Made by a program: the position numbers and the translations under genes. Shown here one piece after another: positions 9,469 through 18,067 of a stretch of DNA of 64,000 nucleotides (the first letter of the stretch is position 1; every line of letters begins with the position of its first letter). Source of the stretch: JADZAI01 sp047602465 (GTDB taxonomy: Bacteria; Pseudomonadota; Alphaproteobacteria; Micropepsales; Micropepsaceae); assembly GCA_047602465.1 (NCBI GenBank), contig JASGHF010000001.1:2728001-2792000 (forward strand), given 5' to 3'. A model generated the notes under the pieces. It made no database searches. It was given only the letters and a program-made list of their open reading frames with translations, and was not told the origin of the DNA.

Positions 9469-9492
9469 GCTTCGGTTTTGCGATTGTCTTTG

Positions 9493-9524
9493 AAAGGCCC
9501 TGCCGTCCGGCGGGGCCTTTTCAT
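9493..9524 (+). terminator. intrinsic terminator after rpmB
   Basis: AAAGGCCCTGCCG and CGGCGGGGCCTTTT form a 13-pair stem (one G-T pair) with a two-base TC loop, and the 3' arm ends in TTTT. Placed 25 bases after the rpmB stop and 16 before the next start. Confidence 0.8.
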
Positions 9525-9539
9525 TTGAGGCCTGCGTCC

Positions 9540-10196
9540 ATGTGCTTCTCAGCGACCGCCAGCCTGATCGCCGGAGGGGTTCTGTCCGCCGCCGGGATCG
9601 GTGCGCTGGCGGTGACGCGGGAGCGGCGGGCGGCGCCGTTTGCGGCTGTCCCGCTTCTGTTTGGTGTGCAGCAGGTGGCGGAAGGCGTGCTTTGGCTGGC
9701 GGCGAGCGGTGGGGATGTGGCTCTCCAAGCCTGCGCCAGCGCGACGTTTCTGTCTTTCGCGCAGGTGATCTGGCCGCTCTATGCGCCGCTCGCCGTGCTG
9801 GCGCTGGAGCCGCGGGGCTGGCGGCGGCATGCGATGTGGGCCTGTTTCGCCTGCGGCGTCATCGTCGCGGCCGCAATGCTGCACGGTCTGGTTTCCGGCC
9901 ATGTGCCCGGCGTGCCAGAGGGCGGACACATCCGCTACACGCTGCCGTACTATAATTCCTTCCGCGATGCCGGGCTGCTGGAGGTGTTGCTGGCGCTCTA
10001 CGTCGCGGCGACCTGCGTGAGCCTGATGCTGAGCCGGGAGCGGCTGGTGCAGGCATTCGGCGCGGTGGTGTTCGTCGCGCTCTGCGGAACGGCCTTCGCC
10101 TATGAGGCGTGGCTGTTTTCGGTGTGGTGCTTCTTCGCGGCGTGCCTGAGCGCGATCGTCGTGCTGTGGGCTATTCGGCGAGCTCGAACATCATGA
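9540..10196 (+). CDS. DUF6629-type integral membrane protein
   Basis: 218 residues, about seven hydrophobic segments, with a basic C-terminus (RRARTS). It begins MCFSATASLIAGGVLSAAGI and continues PFAAVPLLFGVQQVAEGVLW, the hallmark of the DUF6629 membrane family; function unknown. Start at ATG 9540 fits the family opening. It overlaps the convergent next gene by 26 bases, a long antisense overlap for this window. Placed behind the rpmB terminator, so it needs its own promoter in the short 9525-9539 gap or reads through. Confidence 0.8.
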   Translation: MCFSATASLIAGGVLSAAGIGALAVTRERRAAPFAAVPLLFGVQQVAEGVLWLAASGGDVALQACASATFLSFAQVIWPLYAPLAVLALEPRGWRRHAMWACFACGVIVAAAMLHGLVSGHVPGVPEGGHIRYTLPYYNSFRDAGLLEVLLALYVAATCVSLMLSRERLVQAFGAVVFVALCGTAFAYEAWLFSVWCFFAACLSAIVVLWAIRRARTS

Positions 10197-11208
10197 TGAG
10201 GGTGCGCTGGAGCGGGCGCTGGAAGTTGTCGTCCGAGACGACATAGATCAGCGTTTTCCCGTCGTCGGTCTGGCGGGCAGCGACACCTTCCATGTTGTCG
10301 ACGGTGACGCCGGCGAAGAGGACGGCGATGAGATCGCCTTCCACAGTCGCGCCTTCGGTGAAGGTCGCGGGATCGTAGGCGCGCAGTTCGGCGCCGGGGC
10401 CGGTGGTGGGGGCGAAGCGGCGCTCAAGCACCAGGATGCGGCCATCGGGCAGCATGGTCGCATCGGTCAGTGAATAGGGGAGGATACGCTTCATCGTGAA
10501 GCTGACGGTCTCGCCGGTATTCGTGTTCACGACCCAGCCGGGGCTGTCCTCGTTCTCGTCCCTGGGGCCTTCCTCGGCGATGGCGACGATGCGATCGCTG
10601 TCGAGAGCAGCGAGAACCTCAAGTCCGGAATTGCTGCGGAGCGCCTTGACCGCTTCGGGCATAGGCACGAGCTGACCCCGGGCCTTCACGCCGTCGACCA
10701 TGAAGTCGTAGCTGAGGACGCGGTGGTCGCGTTCGAAGCCCACATAGGCCGTGCCGACCAGGCCGTAAGGGTTCTGGAAAGCGAGGCTTTCGGCGTCGCC
10801 TTCGTCCTTGCCGTGCAGGGACTGGCCGTCAGCGCCCAGAAGCGGCGCGACGAAGACGTCGCCGGCGCCGATGAGATTGCCCTTATCGTCGTATTGCAGC
10901 GAGCCGGTGGTCCAGTTGCCGGTATCGGACACCGCGACGAATTTCGAGCCTTCGGAGCTGACCTTGAAGCCGGAGAGGCCGCCGAAGCGGTCATCCCTGG
11001 GCACCACCGAAATGCCGCCGCGATAGATCAGCTTGCCGAGGCGCGTGTCGGTGGGATCGGCGGAGCGCAGTTCGACCGGCACATTCTCGACCGCGATGGC
11101 GACGCCTTCCATCGGCACCGGCTGCACCTCGACATCGGCCAGGGCGAGCATTGCGCCGGCGCTGCACGCGAAAATCGCGGCGGTGAAACAGGCGAGGCGG
11201 CGATGCAT
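10171..11208 (-). CDS. exported esterase-like/phytase-family beta-propeller protein
   Basis: 345 residues with a signal peptide (MHRRLACFTAAIFACSAGAMLALA). The rest matches the 'esterase-like activity of phytase' domain: FGGLSGFKVSSEGSKFVAVSDTGNW near residues 75-100, DGDAESLAF-like KDEGDAESLAF, and EGPRDENEDSPG. Proteins of this family are periplasmic propellers with weak or unknown hydrolase activity. It follows cobT after only 11 bases on the same strand, so it may be the last gene of the dnaJ-like / cobS / cobT transcript, though no role in cobalamin synthesis is known. Convergent overlap with the DUF6629 gene. Confidence 0.85.
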   Translation of the reverse strand: MHRRLACFTAAIFACSAGAMLALADVEVQPVPMEGVAIAVENVPVELRSADPTDTRLGKLIYRGGISVVPRDDRFGGLSGFKVSSEGSKFVAVSDTGNWTTGSLQYDDKGNLIGAGDVFVAPLLGADGQSLHGKDEGDAESLAFQNPYGLVGTAYVGFERDHRVLSYDFMVDGVKARGQLVPMPEAVKALRSNSGLEVLAALDSDRIVAIAEEGPRDENEDSPGWVVNTNTGETVSFTMKRILPYSLTDATMLPDGRILVLERRFAPTTGPGAELRAYDPATFTEGATVEGDLIAVLFAGVTVDNMEGVAARQTDDGKTLIYVVSDDNFQRPLQRTLIMMFELAE

Positions 11209-11219
11209 GGGCGGTCCTG

Positions 11220-13157
11220 TCAGCTGGCGGCGCCGCGGACAGCCTGAAGGCTGGTCTTGGCGAGACCCGGCCTCGTGGCGGCGCGGGGGCCTGTATCGGT
11301 GTTGGCGGGCGCGGGCGCCTTGCGCGCGCCCTCTTCCTCGAAAAGTTCGGCGAGCTTGTCGGTCATCGCGCCGCCGAGCTGTTCGGCGTCGACGATGGTG
11401 ACGGCGCGGCGGTAATAGCGCGTGACATCGTGCCCGATGCCGATGGCGAGGAGTTCGACCGGCGAGCGGGTCTCGATTTCCTCGATCACCGTGCGGAGGT
11501 GCTTTTCCAGATAATTGCCGGCGTTCACCGAGAGGGTCGAATCGTCCACCGGCGCGCCGTCGGAAATGACCATCAGGATGCGGCGCTGTTCGGGGCGGCC
11601 GAGCAGGCGGTTATGCGCCCAGATGAGCGCCTCGCCGTCGATGTTCTCCTTCAGCAGGCCCTCGCGCATCATCAGGCCGAGCGAACGGCGGGCGCGGCGC
11701 CACGGGTGGTCGGCGGGCTTGTAGACGATGTGACGGAGATCGTTCAGGCGGCCGGGCTGGCCGGGCTTGCCGTCCTGAATCCATTTCTCGCGCGCCTGGC
11801 CGCCTTTCCACGCCTTGGTGGTGAAGCCGAGGATTTCGACCTTCACGTTGCAGCGTTCCAGCGTGCGCGCGAGGATGTCGGCGCACATGGCGGCGACGGT
11901 GATGGGGCGGCCGCGCATCGAGCCGGAATTGTCGAGAAGCAGCGACACGACGGTGTCGCGGAACTTCATGTCCTTCTCGATCTTGTAGGAGAGCGGATTG
12001 GTGGGATCCGTGATGACGCGCGTGAGGCGCGCGGCATCGAGCATGCCTTCCTCCAGGTCGAACTCCCAGGTGCGCTGCTGTTTCGCCATCAACCGGCGCT
12101 GGAGGCGGTTGGCGAGGCGCGTGACGACGCCCTGCATCGCGGAGAGTTGTTGATCCAGATAGGCGCGGAGCCGCGTCAGTTCGTCGGCATCGCACAGATC
12201 GTCGGCCGAGATGACCTCGTCGTGGGCGGTCGAATAGATCTTGTAGGCCGGCTCGTTCGGCTTGTCGGGGATGTTCTGGTTGGGACGCATGGGCTGCGTC
12301 CCGTCATCGGGCGCATCCTGTTCGTCTTCCGACATCTCGGCATCGGCGTCGACCTCGACCATCTGCTGGTCGTCGTCCTGGGCGGCGCCTTCCTCGAACT
12401 CGACCTCTTCGGCGCTGGAGCCTTGCGGCTGTTCGCTCTCGCCGCTTTCCTGTTGCTGCTCCTGGTTCTCCTCGGAGGTCTCGTTCTCGCTGTCGTCCTC
12501 GTTCTCGTCGTTCTGGTTCTCGCCCAGCTCGTCGCCGAGATCCAAATCGCGCAGCACGGTGCGCATGATCCTGGAGAAGGCCTGCTGGTCGTGCTCGATG
12601 TCCTTCAGGCGCGCGATGTCGCCCCGGGCGCGCTCCTCGATGAAGGGACGCCAGAGATCGACGATCTTCTGCGCCGATTTCGGCACCGGACGGCCGGTGA
12701 CGGCCTCGCGCACGATGAGCGCCACGGCATCGGGCAGCGGCGCGTCGGCGCGGTCCTTGGCCTTCGCATAGCCCTTGCCGGCGTAGCGCTGTTCCAGCAC
12801 GGCGGCGAGATTGTCGCCCATGCCGGCCATGGCGTTGGCGCCGATGGCCTCGATGCGGGCTTCCTCGACGGCGTCGAAGATGACGCGGGCGTTGGGGCCG
12901 ACGGGGGCGAAGGCGGCGTGGGTTTTCTCGTCGTGGAAGGCGAGCTTGAGGCCGAAGGCGTCGGCCTGGCCGCGCACCAGCGCCACGTCGGCGGCGGGCA
13001 GGTCGCGCGAGGGCACGGGCAGGCGGGCGCGGATGCCCTTCAGCGCCGGCGGCTCGGTGCCGTAGGTGACGGTCAGTTCGGGCTCGGCGGCGATCGAGCG
13101 GGTCGTCTGGGCGACGGCCCGCTTGAAGCGCTCGATCTGGGTCTCGGATTTGCTCAT
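11220..13157 (-). CDS. cobT: cobaltochelatase subunit CobT
   Basis: Subunit of the aerobic ATP-dependent cobaltochelatase (CobNST), which inserts cobalt into hydrogenobyrinic acid a,c-diamide in the cytoplasm. 645 residues from ATG 13157; a TTG three codons earlier is less likely. Order: an N-terminal helical domain, a very acidic Asp/Glu/Gln linker (about residues 205-290), and a C-terminal von Willebrand A domain with the metal-ion site D409-x-S411-x-S413 in LLLDNSGSMRG. This architecture is shared with magnesium chelatase D subunits, but the acidic linker and neighbour cobS identify CobT. Follows cobS after 73 bases. Confidence 0.95.
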   Translation of the reverse strand: MSKSETQIERFKRAVAQTTRSIAAEPELTVTYGTEPPALKGIRARLPVPSRDLPAADVALVRGQADAFGLKLAFHDEKTHAAFAPVGPNARVIFDAVEEARIEAIGANAMAGMGDNLAAVLEQRYAGKGYAKAKDRADAPLPDAVALIVREAVTGRPVPKSAQKIVDLWRPFIEERARGDIARLKDIEHDQQAFSRIMRTVLRDLDLGDELGENQNDENEDDSENETSEENQEQQQESGESEQPQGSSAEEVEFEEGAAQDDDQQMVEVDADAEMSEDEQDAPDDGTQPMRPNQNIPDKPNEPAYKIYSTAHDEVISADDLCDADELTRLRAYLDQQLSAMQGVVTRLANRLQRRLMAKQQRTWEFDLEEGMLDAARLTRVITDPTNPLSYKIEKDMKFRDTVVSLLLDNSGSMRGRPITVAAMCADILARTLERCNVKVEILGFTTKAWKGGQAREKWIQDGKPGQPGRLNDLRHIVYKPADHPWRRARRSLGLMMREGLLKENIDGEALIWAHNRLLGRPEQRRILMVISDGAPVDDSTLSVNAGNYLEKHLRTVIEEIETRSPVELLAIGIGHDVTRYYRRAVTIVDAEQLGGAMTDKLAELFEEEGARKAPAPANTDTGPRAATRPGLAKTSLQAVRGAAS

Positions 13158-13230
13158 CGGCTTCAACCGTAACCAACAGGGGCGGCCCTGTCAGCCTTCC
13201 CTGCCGGAAGCCAACAAGACCGCAGCGGGA

Positions 13231-14223
13231 TCAGGCCACCATCACCTTGGCGGCGCTTTCGGGGAGTTCTTCGCCGAAGGCGCGCTGGTAGAACTCGGCG
13301 ACCGTGGCGCGTTCCAGCTCGTCGCACTTGTTCAGGAACGTCAGGCGGAAGGCGAAACCGATATCGCCGAAGATGTGGGCGTTCTCGGCCCAGGTGATGA
13401 CGGTGCGCGGCGACATGACGGTCGAGATGTCGCCGTTGATGAAGGCCGAGCGGGTGAGGTCGGCGACGCGCACCATGGCGGCGATCTTCTTGCGGCCGTC
13501 GGCGCCCTGATAGGCCGGCGACTTGGCGAGGACGATGTCCACCTCCTTGTCGTGCGGCAGGTAGTTGAGCGTCGTGACGATGGACCAGCGGTCCATCTGG
13601 CCCTGATTGATCTGCTGCGTGCCGTGATAGAGGCCGGACGTGTCGCCCAGACCGATGGTGTTGGTCGTGGAGAACAGGCGGAAGGCGTTGTGCGGGCGGA
13701 TGACGCGGTTCTGGTCGAGCAGGGTCAGCTTGCCCGCGACTTCCAGCACGCGCTGGATCACGAACATCACGTCCGGCCGGCCGGCGTCGTATTCGTCGAA
13801 GACGAGCGCGACCGGGCGCTGGAGCGCCCAGGGGAGAATGCCCTCGCGGAATTCGGTGACCTGCTTGCCGTCCTTCAGGACGATGGCGTCCTTGCCGACG
13901 AGGTCGATGCGGGAGATGTGGCTGTCGAGGTTGACGCGGATGCAGGGCCAGTTGAGGCGCGCCGCGACCTGCTCGATATGGGTTGACTTGCCCGTGCCGT
14001 GATAGCCCTGGACCATGACGCGGCGGTTGAAGGCGAAGCCGGCGAGGATGGCGAGCGTCGTCTCGCGGTCGAAGCGGTACGATTCATCCAGATCCGGGAC
14101 GTAGGAGTTCGGCTGGCTGAAGGCCGGCACCTTCAGGGTCGTCTCGATGCCGAAAACGGTCTTCGCGTCGACGGTGGTGTCGGGCGCGGCTTCGGGGCTG
14201 AGGCCCTCGCTCATCTCGGCCAT
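13231..14223 (-). CDS. cobS: cobaltochelatase subunit CobS (AAA+ ATPase)
   Basis: AAA+ motor of the aerobic cobaltochelatase, working with CobT as a ring that drives cobalt insertion by CobN. 330 residues, the normal size. Walker A GYHGTGKST (73-81), Walker B ALVFDEYD with D143-E144, sensor-1 STTNTIG. The start ATG 14223 has AGGA 6 bases upstream. Gene order dnaJ-like, cobS, cobT is conserved in many alphaproteobacteria, and cobN, usually elsewhere, is not in this window. Provides cobalamin for the B12 enzyme scpA upstream. Confidence 0.96.
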   Translation of the reverse strand: MAEMSEGLSPEAAPDTTVDAKTVFGIETTLKVPAFSQPNSYVPDLDESYRFDRETTLAILAGFAFNRRVMVQGYHGTGKSTHIEQVAARLNWPCIRVNLDSHISRIDLVGKDAIVLKDGKQVTEFREGILPWALQRPVALVFDEYDAGRPDVMFVIQRVLEVAGKLTLLDQNRVIRPHNAFRLFSTTNTIGLGDTSGLYHGTQQINQGQMDRWSIVTTLNYLPHDKEVDIVLAKSPAYQGADGRKKIAAMVRVADLTRSAFINGDISTVMSPRTVITWAENAHIFGDIGFAFRLTFLNKCDELERATVAEFYQRAFGEELPESAAKVMVA

Positions 14224-14301
14224 GGGAAATCCTGCGACGTTCTTTGAGGTTCTGAAAGTCTGGCGGCGCGGCGGCTGGAACAGGCCTGCCGCGAGAGGGG
14301 C

Positions 14302-14925
14302 TTAGCCGAAGTTGGACTTCTTCAGCACGCCATATGCGCGGATCACCAGCGCAAGCCGCTCTTCGGCCGACCGATCCCCGCCGTTCACGTCGGGATGGTA
14401 GCGTTTGACCAGTTCCTTATAGCGCGCCTTGACCTCTATCAAGGATGCCTCAGCGGTAAGCTCGAGGATGTTGAGCGCGTCCATCTGGAGCTTGGGGACG
14501 ACGCGGGTGCGCTTGCCCTCGCTGCGGACCCGGGCGGCCTGGCCGTCCTCGAAGACCTTGTAGGTGTCGTCGGTCTTGCCCGCGAAGGTCGCCTTCTCGC
14601 CCCGGGCCTGCCAGGAGGTCGACTGGCGGTCCTTCAGCTTCCAGGTCGGGCGGTGGCCGATCTGGGCGTCGCGCTGGAACTGCTGAACCTCGGCATCCGA
14701 CATGCCGTCGAAGAAGTTCCAGTTCTCGTTCACCAGGCGGACATGCGGCATGCACAGCCAGCGATGCTCGCGCAGGTTTTCCTTGGACTTCGGGGCCTTG
14801 TGGGTGCCGGGCTGGTCGCAGCCCGGAAACTCGCACATGCGCATCTGTGGGCGCTTCGGCGCCGCAGCGGCGGCCGAACGCTTGATGGAGAAGTCCATAT
14901 TGATGCGCGGGCGGGAGGTGCTCAT
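14302..14925 (-). CDS. J-domain protein associated with cobS
   Basis: 207 residues. C-terminal J domain (about 150-207) with the HPD tripeptide in RYHPDVNGGD, expected to stimulate DnaK. The N-terminal part has a cysteine/histidine group (MCEFPGCDQPGTHKAP and WLCMPHVR) that could bind zinc, and NENWNFFDGM, both standard in the alphaproteobacterial family that precedes cobS. It lacks the G/F and zinc-finger regions of true DnaJ. 78 bases before cobS on the same strand; divergent from bolA. Role unproven. Confidence 0.9.
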   Translation of the reverse strand: MSTSRPRINMDFSIKRSAAAAAPKRPQMRMCEFPGCDQPGTHKAPKSKENLREHRWLCMPHVRLVNENWNFFDGMSDAEVQQFQRDAQIGHRPTWKLKDRQSTSWQARGEKATFAGKTDDTYKVFEDGQAARVRSEGKRTRVVPKLQMDALNILELTAEASLIEVKARYKELVKRYHPDVNGGDRSAEERLALVIRAYGVLKKSNFG

Positions 14926-15012
14926 CTCGATTCAAATTATGGGAAGTGAGCGTTAACAACGCAAGAAAGCCTCGCGCTTGACTTTGCCGGGGCGGGGGCG
15001 GACGTGAACGTC

Positions 15013-15299
15013 ATGTCAGTGGAAGAGACCATCCGGACCAAGCTGGCGGCGGCTTTCCACCCCGTCAGCCTGGCCATCGAGAACGACAGCGCCCGCCATG
15101 CCGGGCACGCCCACCTGACCCATCACCTGGCCGGGGGGCCGGGGGCGGTGAGGGGGAGACTCACTTCAACGTGACCATCGTCGCAGCCGCCTTTGCCGGG
15201 CAGTCGCGGGTGGCGGCGCAGCGCATGGTCTATGCCGCGCTGAAGGACGAGCTGGCCGGGCCGGTGCATGCGCTCAGCGTGAAGGCCAGCGCGCCCTAG
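15013..15299 (+). pseudogene. BolA family protein, interrupted by a frameshift in a G-rich tract
   Basis: Short BolA-like protein, a family that partners monothiol glutaredoxins and handles Fe-S clusters. From ATG 15013 the first frame reads MSVEETIRTKLAAAF ... NDSARHAGHAHL, the BolA start and its RHAGH signature. It then leaves frame in the run of Gs around 15128-15160; the family sequence continues in another frame as ETHFNVTIVAAAFAG ... RMVYAALKDELAGPVHALSV to a stop at 15297-15299. The span is 287 bases, so one base is missing (or two extra). bolA next to dnaJ-like/cobS/cobT is a usual alphaproteobacterial arrangement, which supports the call. Homopolymer context makes a sequencing or assembly error likely; real inactivation is possible. 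Confidence 0.8.
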
Positions 15300-16066
15300 C
15301 TGCGCGCGTGGGTGGTGCCGCCGTCCACGATGATCGTGGAGCCGACCACGTAGTCCCCCGCGCGGCTGGCGAGATAGATCGCGGCGCCGGCCATGTCCTC
15401 GTCCGTGCCGATGCGGCGCAGGGGGACGCGCTTCGCCACGGCTTCGGCCTCGTCGCGGGCGGTGGTGTTCATTTCCGAGGCGAAGGGGCCGGGGGCGATG
15501 GCGCTGACGGCGATCTGCTCCGGCGCGAGCTGGGTCGCCATGCGGCGCGTGAGCTGGATGAGGCCGGCCTTGGAGGCGGCGTAGGAATAGGTCTCCTGCG
15601 GGTTCACCGAGATGCCGTCGATCGAGGCGATGTTGATGACCTTCGCCACTTGGGTCTTCGCGGCGGCGCGCAGTTGGGGCAGCAGCGCCTGTGTCAGGAA
15701 GAAGGGCGATTTCAGGTTGAGATCGACCACCGCGTCCCAGCCCTTTTCCGGGAAGACGTCGATGGGCTCGAGCCAGGCCTTGCCGGCATTGTTGACGAGA
15801 ATGTCGAGCTTCGGCTCGCGCGCGGCGATGGCGGCGGCGAGCGCCTTCACGCCCTCCATGGTGGAGACGTCCATGGGCAGGGCGATGATCTCGCCGAATT
15901 CCGACAGTTCGGCGGCGGTGGCGTCGCAGGCGGCCTGCTTGCGCGAGGAGATGTAGACCTTGGCGCCGGACTGCAAAAATCCGCGCGCGATCATCTTGCC
16001 GATGCCGCGGCTGCCGCCGGTCACGAGCGCGACACGGCCCTTGAGCGAGAAGAGATCGAGCGACAT
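15296..16066 (-). CDS. SDR-family NAD(P)-dependent oxidoreductase
   Basis: Classical short-chain dehydrogenase/reductase, 256 residues. Cofactor loop TGGSRGIG (16-23), NNAG, catalytic Ser in NIASIDG and YSYAASK (Tyr and Lys of the active site), and the C-terminal VDGG motif. It resembles RhlG-like 3-oxoacyl reductases (ISSRK after the first strand suggests NADPH preference), but substrate cannot be read from sequence. 18 bases downstream of aroB on the same strand, so probably co-transcribed with aroK-aroB. Converges on bolA with a 4-base overlap. Confidence 0.9.
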   Translation of the reverse strand: MSLDLFSLKGRVALVTGGSRGIGKMIARGFLQSGAKVYISSRKQAACDATAAELSEFGEIIALPMDVSTMEGVKALAAAIAAREPKLDILVNNAGKAWLEPIDVFPEKGWDAVVDLNLKSPFFLTQALLPQLRAAAKTQVAKVINIASIDGISVNPQETYSYAASKAGLIQLTRRMATQLAPEQIAVSAIAPGPFASEMNTTARDEAEAVAKRVPLRRIGTDEDMAGAAIYLASRAGDYVVGSTIIVDGGTTHARS

Positions 16067-16084
16067 AGGTGTTTCTCCTGATCG

Positions 16085-17194
16085 TTAGTCTGCGGCGTCG
16101 AGGACTTTGCCGACGGCAGCGGCATCTACGTCTTTGGCAATGAACGCCTCGCCGACGGCGCGGGCGAGGATGAAGGTGAGCTTGCCGGCCTCGACCTTCT
16201 TGTCCTGCGCCATGTGGTGCAGGAGTTCGGCTGTCGTGGGGCGTTCGCCCGGGATATCGGCGATGCGGTGCGGCAGGCCCATGCGGGCGAGATGGTTGGC
16301 GACACGGCCCGGCACCTGGCCGTCGCAGTGGCCGAGAGCGGCGGAGAGGTCGAAGGCGAGCTTCATGCCGATGGCGACGCCCTCGCCATGCAGCAGGCGG
16401 TCGGAGAAGCCGGTGGCGGCTTCCAGCGCATGGCCGAACGTGTGGCCGAGATTGAGGAGCGCACGCTCGCCGGTTTCAGTCTCGTCGCGCTCCACCACGC
16501 CGGCCTTGGCGCGGACGCTGGCGGCGACGGCTTTAGCGAGCGCGGCGGTGTCGCCGGCGAGGAGCTTGGAGCCGTCAGTGTCGAGCCAGTCGAAGAACGC
16601 GGCATCGCCGATGAGGCCGTATTTCACGATTTCGGCATAGCCGGCCTTCATCTCGCGGGCGGGCAGCGTCGTCAGCGCGGCGATGTCGGCGAGGACGAGG
16701 CGCGGCTGATGGAAGAGGCCGACGAGGTTCTTGCCCTCGGGCGCGTTGATCGCGGTCTTGCCGCCGACGGACGAATCCACCTGCGCCAGCAGGGTCGTCG
16801 GAATCTGCACGAAGCCGGTGCCGCGCCGGACGAGGCCGGCGGCGAGGCCGACGAGATCGCCGATGACGCCGCCGCCGAGCGCGATGACGAGATCGCCGCG
16901 TTCGATGCGGGCGGCGAGCAGCGCGCGGCAGACGCGTTCGAGATTCTCGAAGCTCTTGGTCTTTTCGCCGGGCGGCAGGATCAGCGCGCCGGCTTTGATG
17001 CCGGCGGCGGCGAGGGCGGCCTGCAGGGGTTCAAGGTGGTGGGCGGCGACATGTTCGTCGGTGACGATGAAGCTGACGCCTCGCTTCAGCAGCGGGGCGA
17101 TATGCGCGCCGGCGGCGGCGATAAGGCCTTCACCCACCAGTACGTCATAGGCGCGCGCGCCAAGGCCGACATGAATGCGATCGGCGGTGCTCAT
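16085..17194 (-). CDS. aroB: 3-dehydroquinate synthase
   Basis: NAD- and metal-dependent cyclisation of DAHP to 3-dehydroquinate, second step of the shikimate pathway, cytoplasmic. 369 residues. Motifs: GGGVIGDLVGLAA, the long PTTLLAQVDSSVGGKTAIN, and the metal-site histidines in LNLGHTFGHALE and LLHGEGVAIGM. The start overlaps the aroK stop by 4 bases (translational coupling), giving the common aroK-aroB pair. Confidence 0.97.
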   Translation of the reverse strand: MSTADRIHVGLGARAYDVLVGEGLIAAAGAHIAPLLKRGVSFIVTDEHVAAHHLEPLQAALAAAGIKAGALILPPGEKTKSFENLERVCRALLAARIERGDLVIALGGGVIGDLVGLAAGLVRRGTGFVQIPTTLLAQVDSSVGGKTAINAPEGKNLVGLFHQPRLVLADIAALTTLPAREMKAGYAEIVKYGLIGDAAFFDWLDTDGSKLLAGDTAALAKAVAASVRAKAGVVERDETETGERALLNLGHTFGHALEAATGFSDRLLHGEGVAIGMKLAFDLSAALGHCDGQVPGRVANHLARMGLPHRIADIPGERPTTAELLHHMAQDKKVEAGKLTFILARAVGEAFIAKDVDAAAVGKVLDAAD

Positions 17195-17766
17195 GCCGCG
17201 TGGTCCTCGGGGATGGCGCCGGACGCCTTCAGCGCCTGGACGATGGAGCGGACCACGCGGTCGTGCGGGCCTTCGCGGCTTTCGACCGTAAGATCGGCCT
17301 CGGCATAGACCGGGTAACGCTCGGCCACCAGCCGTTCCATCGTGCCGCGCGGATCGGGGTTCTGGAGAAGGGGGCGGTTTCCCTTGCGCGCCACCCGGTC
17401 CATCAGGAGGTCGATATCGGCCTTCAGCCAGATGGAAATGCCGCGCGCCTTGATCGCCTCGCGGGTGCGGGCGTCCATGAAAGCGCCGCCGCCGGTCGCC
17501 AGCACATGGCGGGGGCCTTCCAGCAACCGGGCGATGACCCGGCGCTCGCCGTCGCGGAAGGCGGGTTCCCCGAAACGGGCGAAAATCTCGGTCACGGAAC
17601 AGCCCGCCGCTTCCTCGATTTCGTGGTCGGCATCGAGAAACGGGAGGTGGAGCAGGGCGGCGAGGCGGCGGCCGACGGTCGTTTTCCCCACGCCCATCAG
17701 CCCGACCAGCACGATGCTGCGTTCGGCCACAGGCAGGTTTTCCGCGGTGATCGGCTCCGGTTCCAT
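17191..17766 (-). CDS. aroK: shikimate kinase
   Basis: ATP-dependent 3-phosphorylation of shikimate. 191 residues. P-loop GLMGVGKTTVGRRLA (about 22-36), DADHEIE with the shikimate/Mg aspartate, the family F-R-D-GERRV segment, and GGGAFM. First gene of a leftward aroK-aroB-SDR run. Divergent from the small membrane gene at 17924. Confidence 0.96.
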   Translation of the reverse strand: MEPEPITAENLPVAERSIVLVGLMGVGKTTVGRRLAALLHLPFLDADHEIEEAAGCSVTEIFARFGEPAFRDGERRVIARLLEGPRHVLATGGGAFMDARTREAIKARGISIWLKADIDLLMDRVARKGNRPLLQNPDPRGTMERLVAERYPVYAEADLTVESREGPHDRVVRSIVQALKASGAIPEDHAA

Positions 17767-17923
17767 GGCCTTTTGCCTAAACCAAAGGTGGCTATCCGCA
17801 AAGTCGGGCTTCGCAAAGCCGCCTCAATTGGGCGTCAACCTTTCACGGGCAGGGTTGACCCTCGCGCACGGCAAGGGCCATTACCCATGCATTCAAACCA
17901 ACTCGACGCCCGGACCGGACTTC

Positions 17924-18067
17924 ATGTCACGCGCCTCGTTCTTTCTGATGTCGCTTCTTGTGCTGCTGGTCGCCGGCGGCGTGGGCCTCGTCATGCTGGC
18001 CGACTCCACCAAGCCGCCGCAGCGGCAGGTGGAACAGCAGGTGCCCGATGAGAGGCTTCCGAAATAG
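17924..18067 (+). CDS. 47-residue single-pass membrane peptide
   Basis: MSRASFFLMSLLVLLVAGGV opens the peptide, with one strong hydrophobic helix (about 5-26) followed by a short polar tail rich in Gln, Pro and Lys. Start ATG 17924 is the first that leaves the helix intact. The gene overlaps the next start (18048) by 20 bases in another frame, implying translational coupling with the alanine-rich exported protein. Short but its position before aroK-divergent / xerD operons and the intact amphipathic layout argue it is real. Function unknown. Confidence 0.6.
   Translation: MSRASFFLMSLLVLLVAGGVGLVMLADSTKPPQRQVEQQVPDERLPK

Noticed and set aside
12304..13176. 290-codon Arg-rich leftward frame inside cobT
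   Set aside because: Alternative frame of cobT with no match; cobT motifs are in the main frame.
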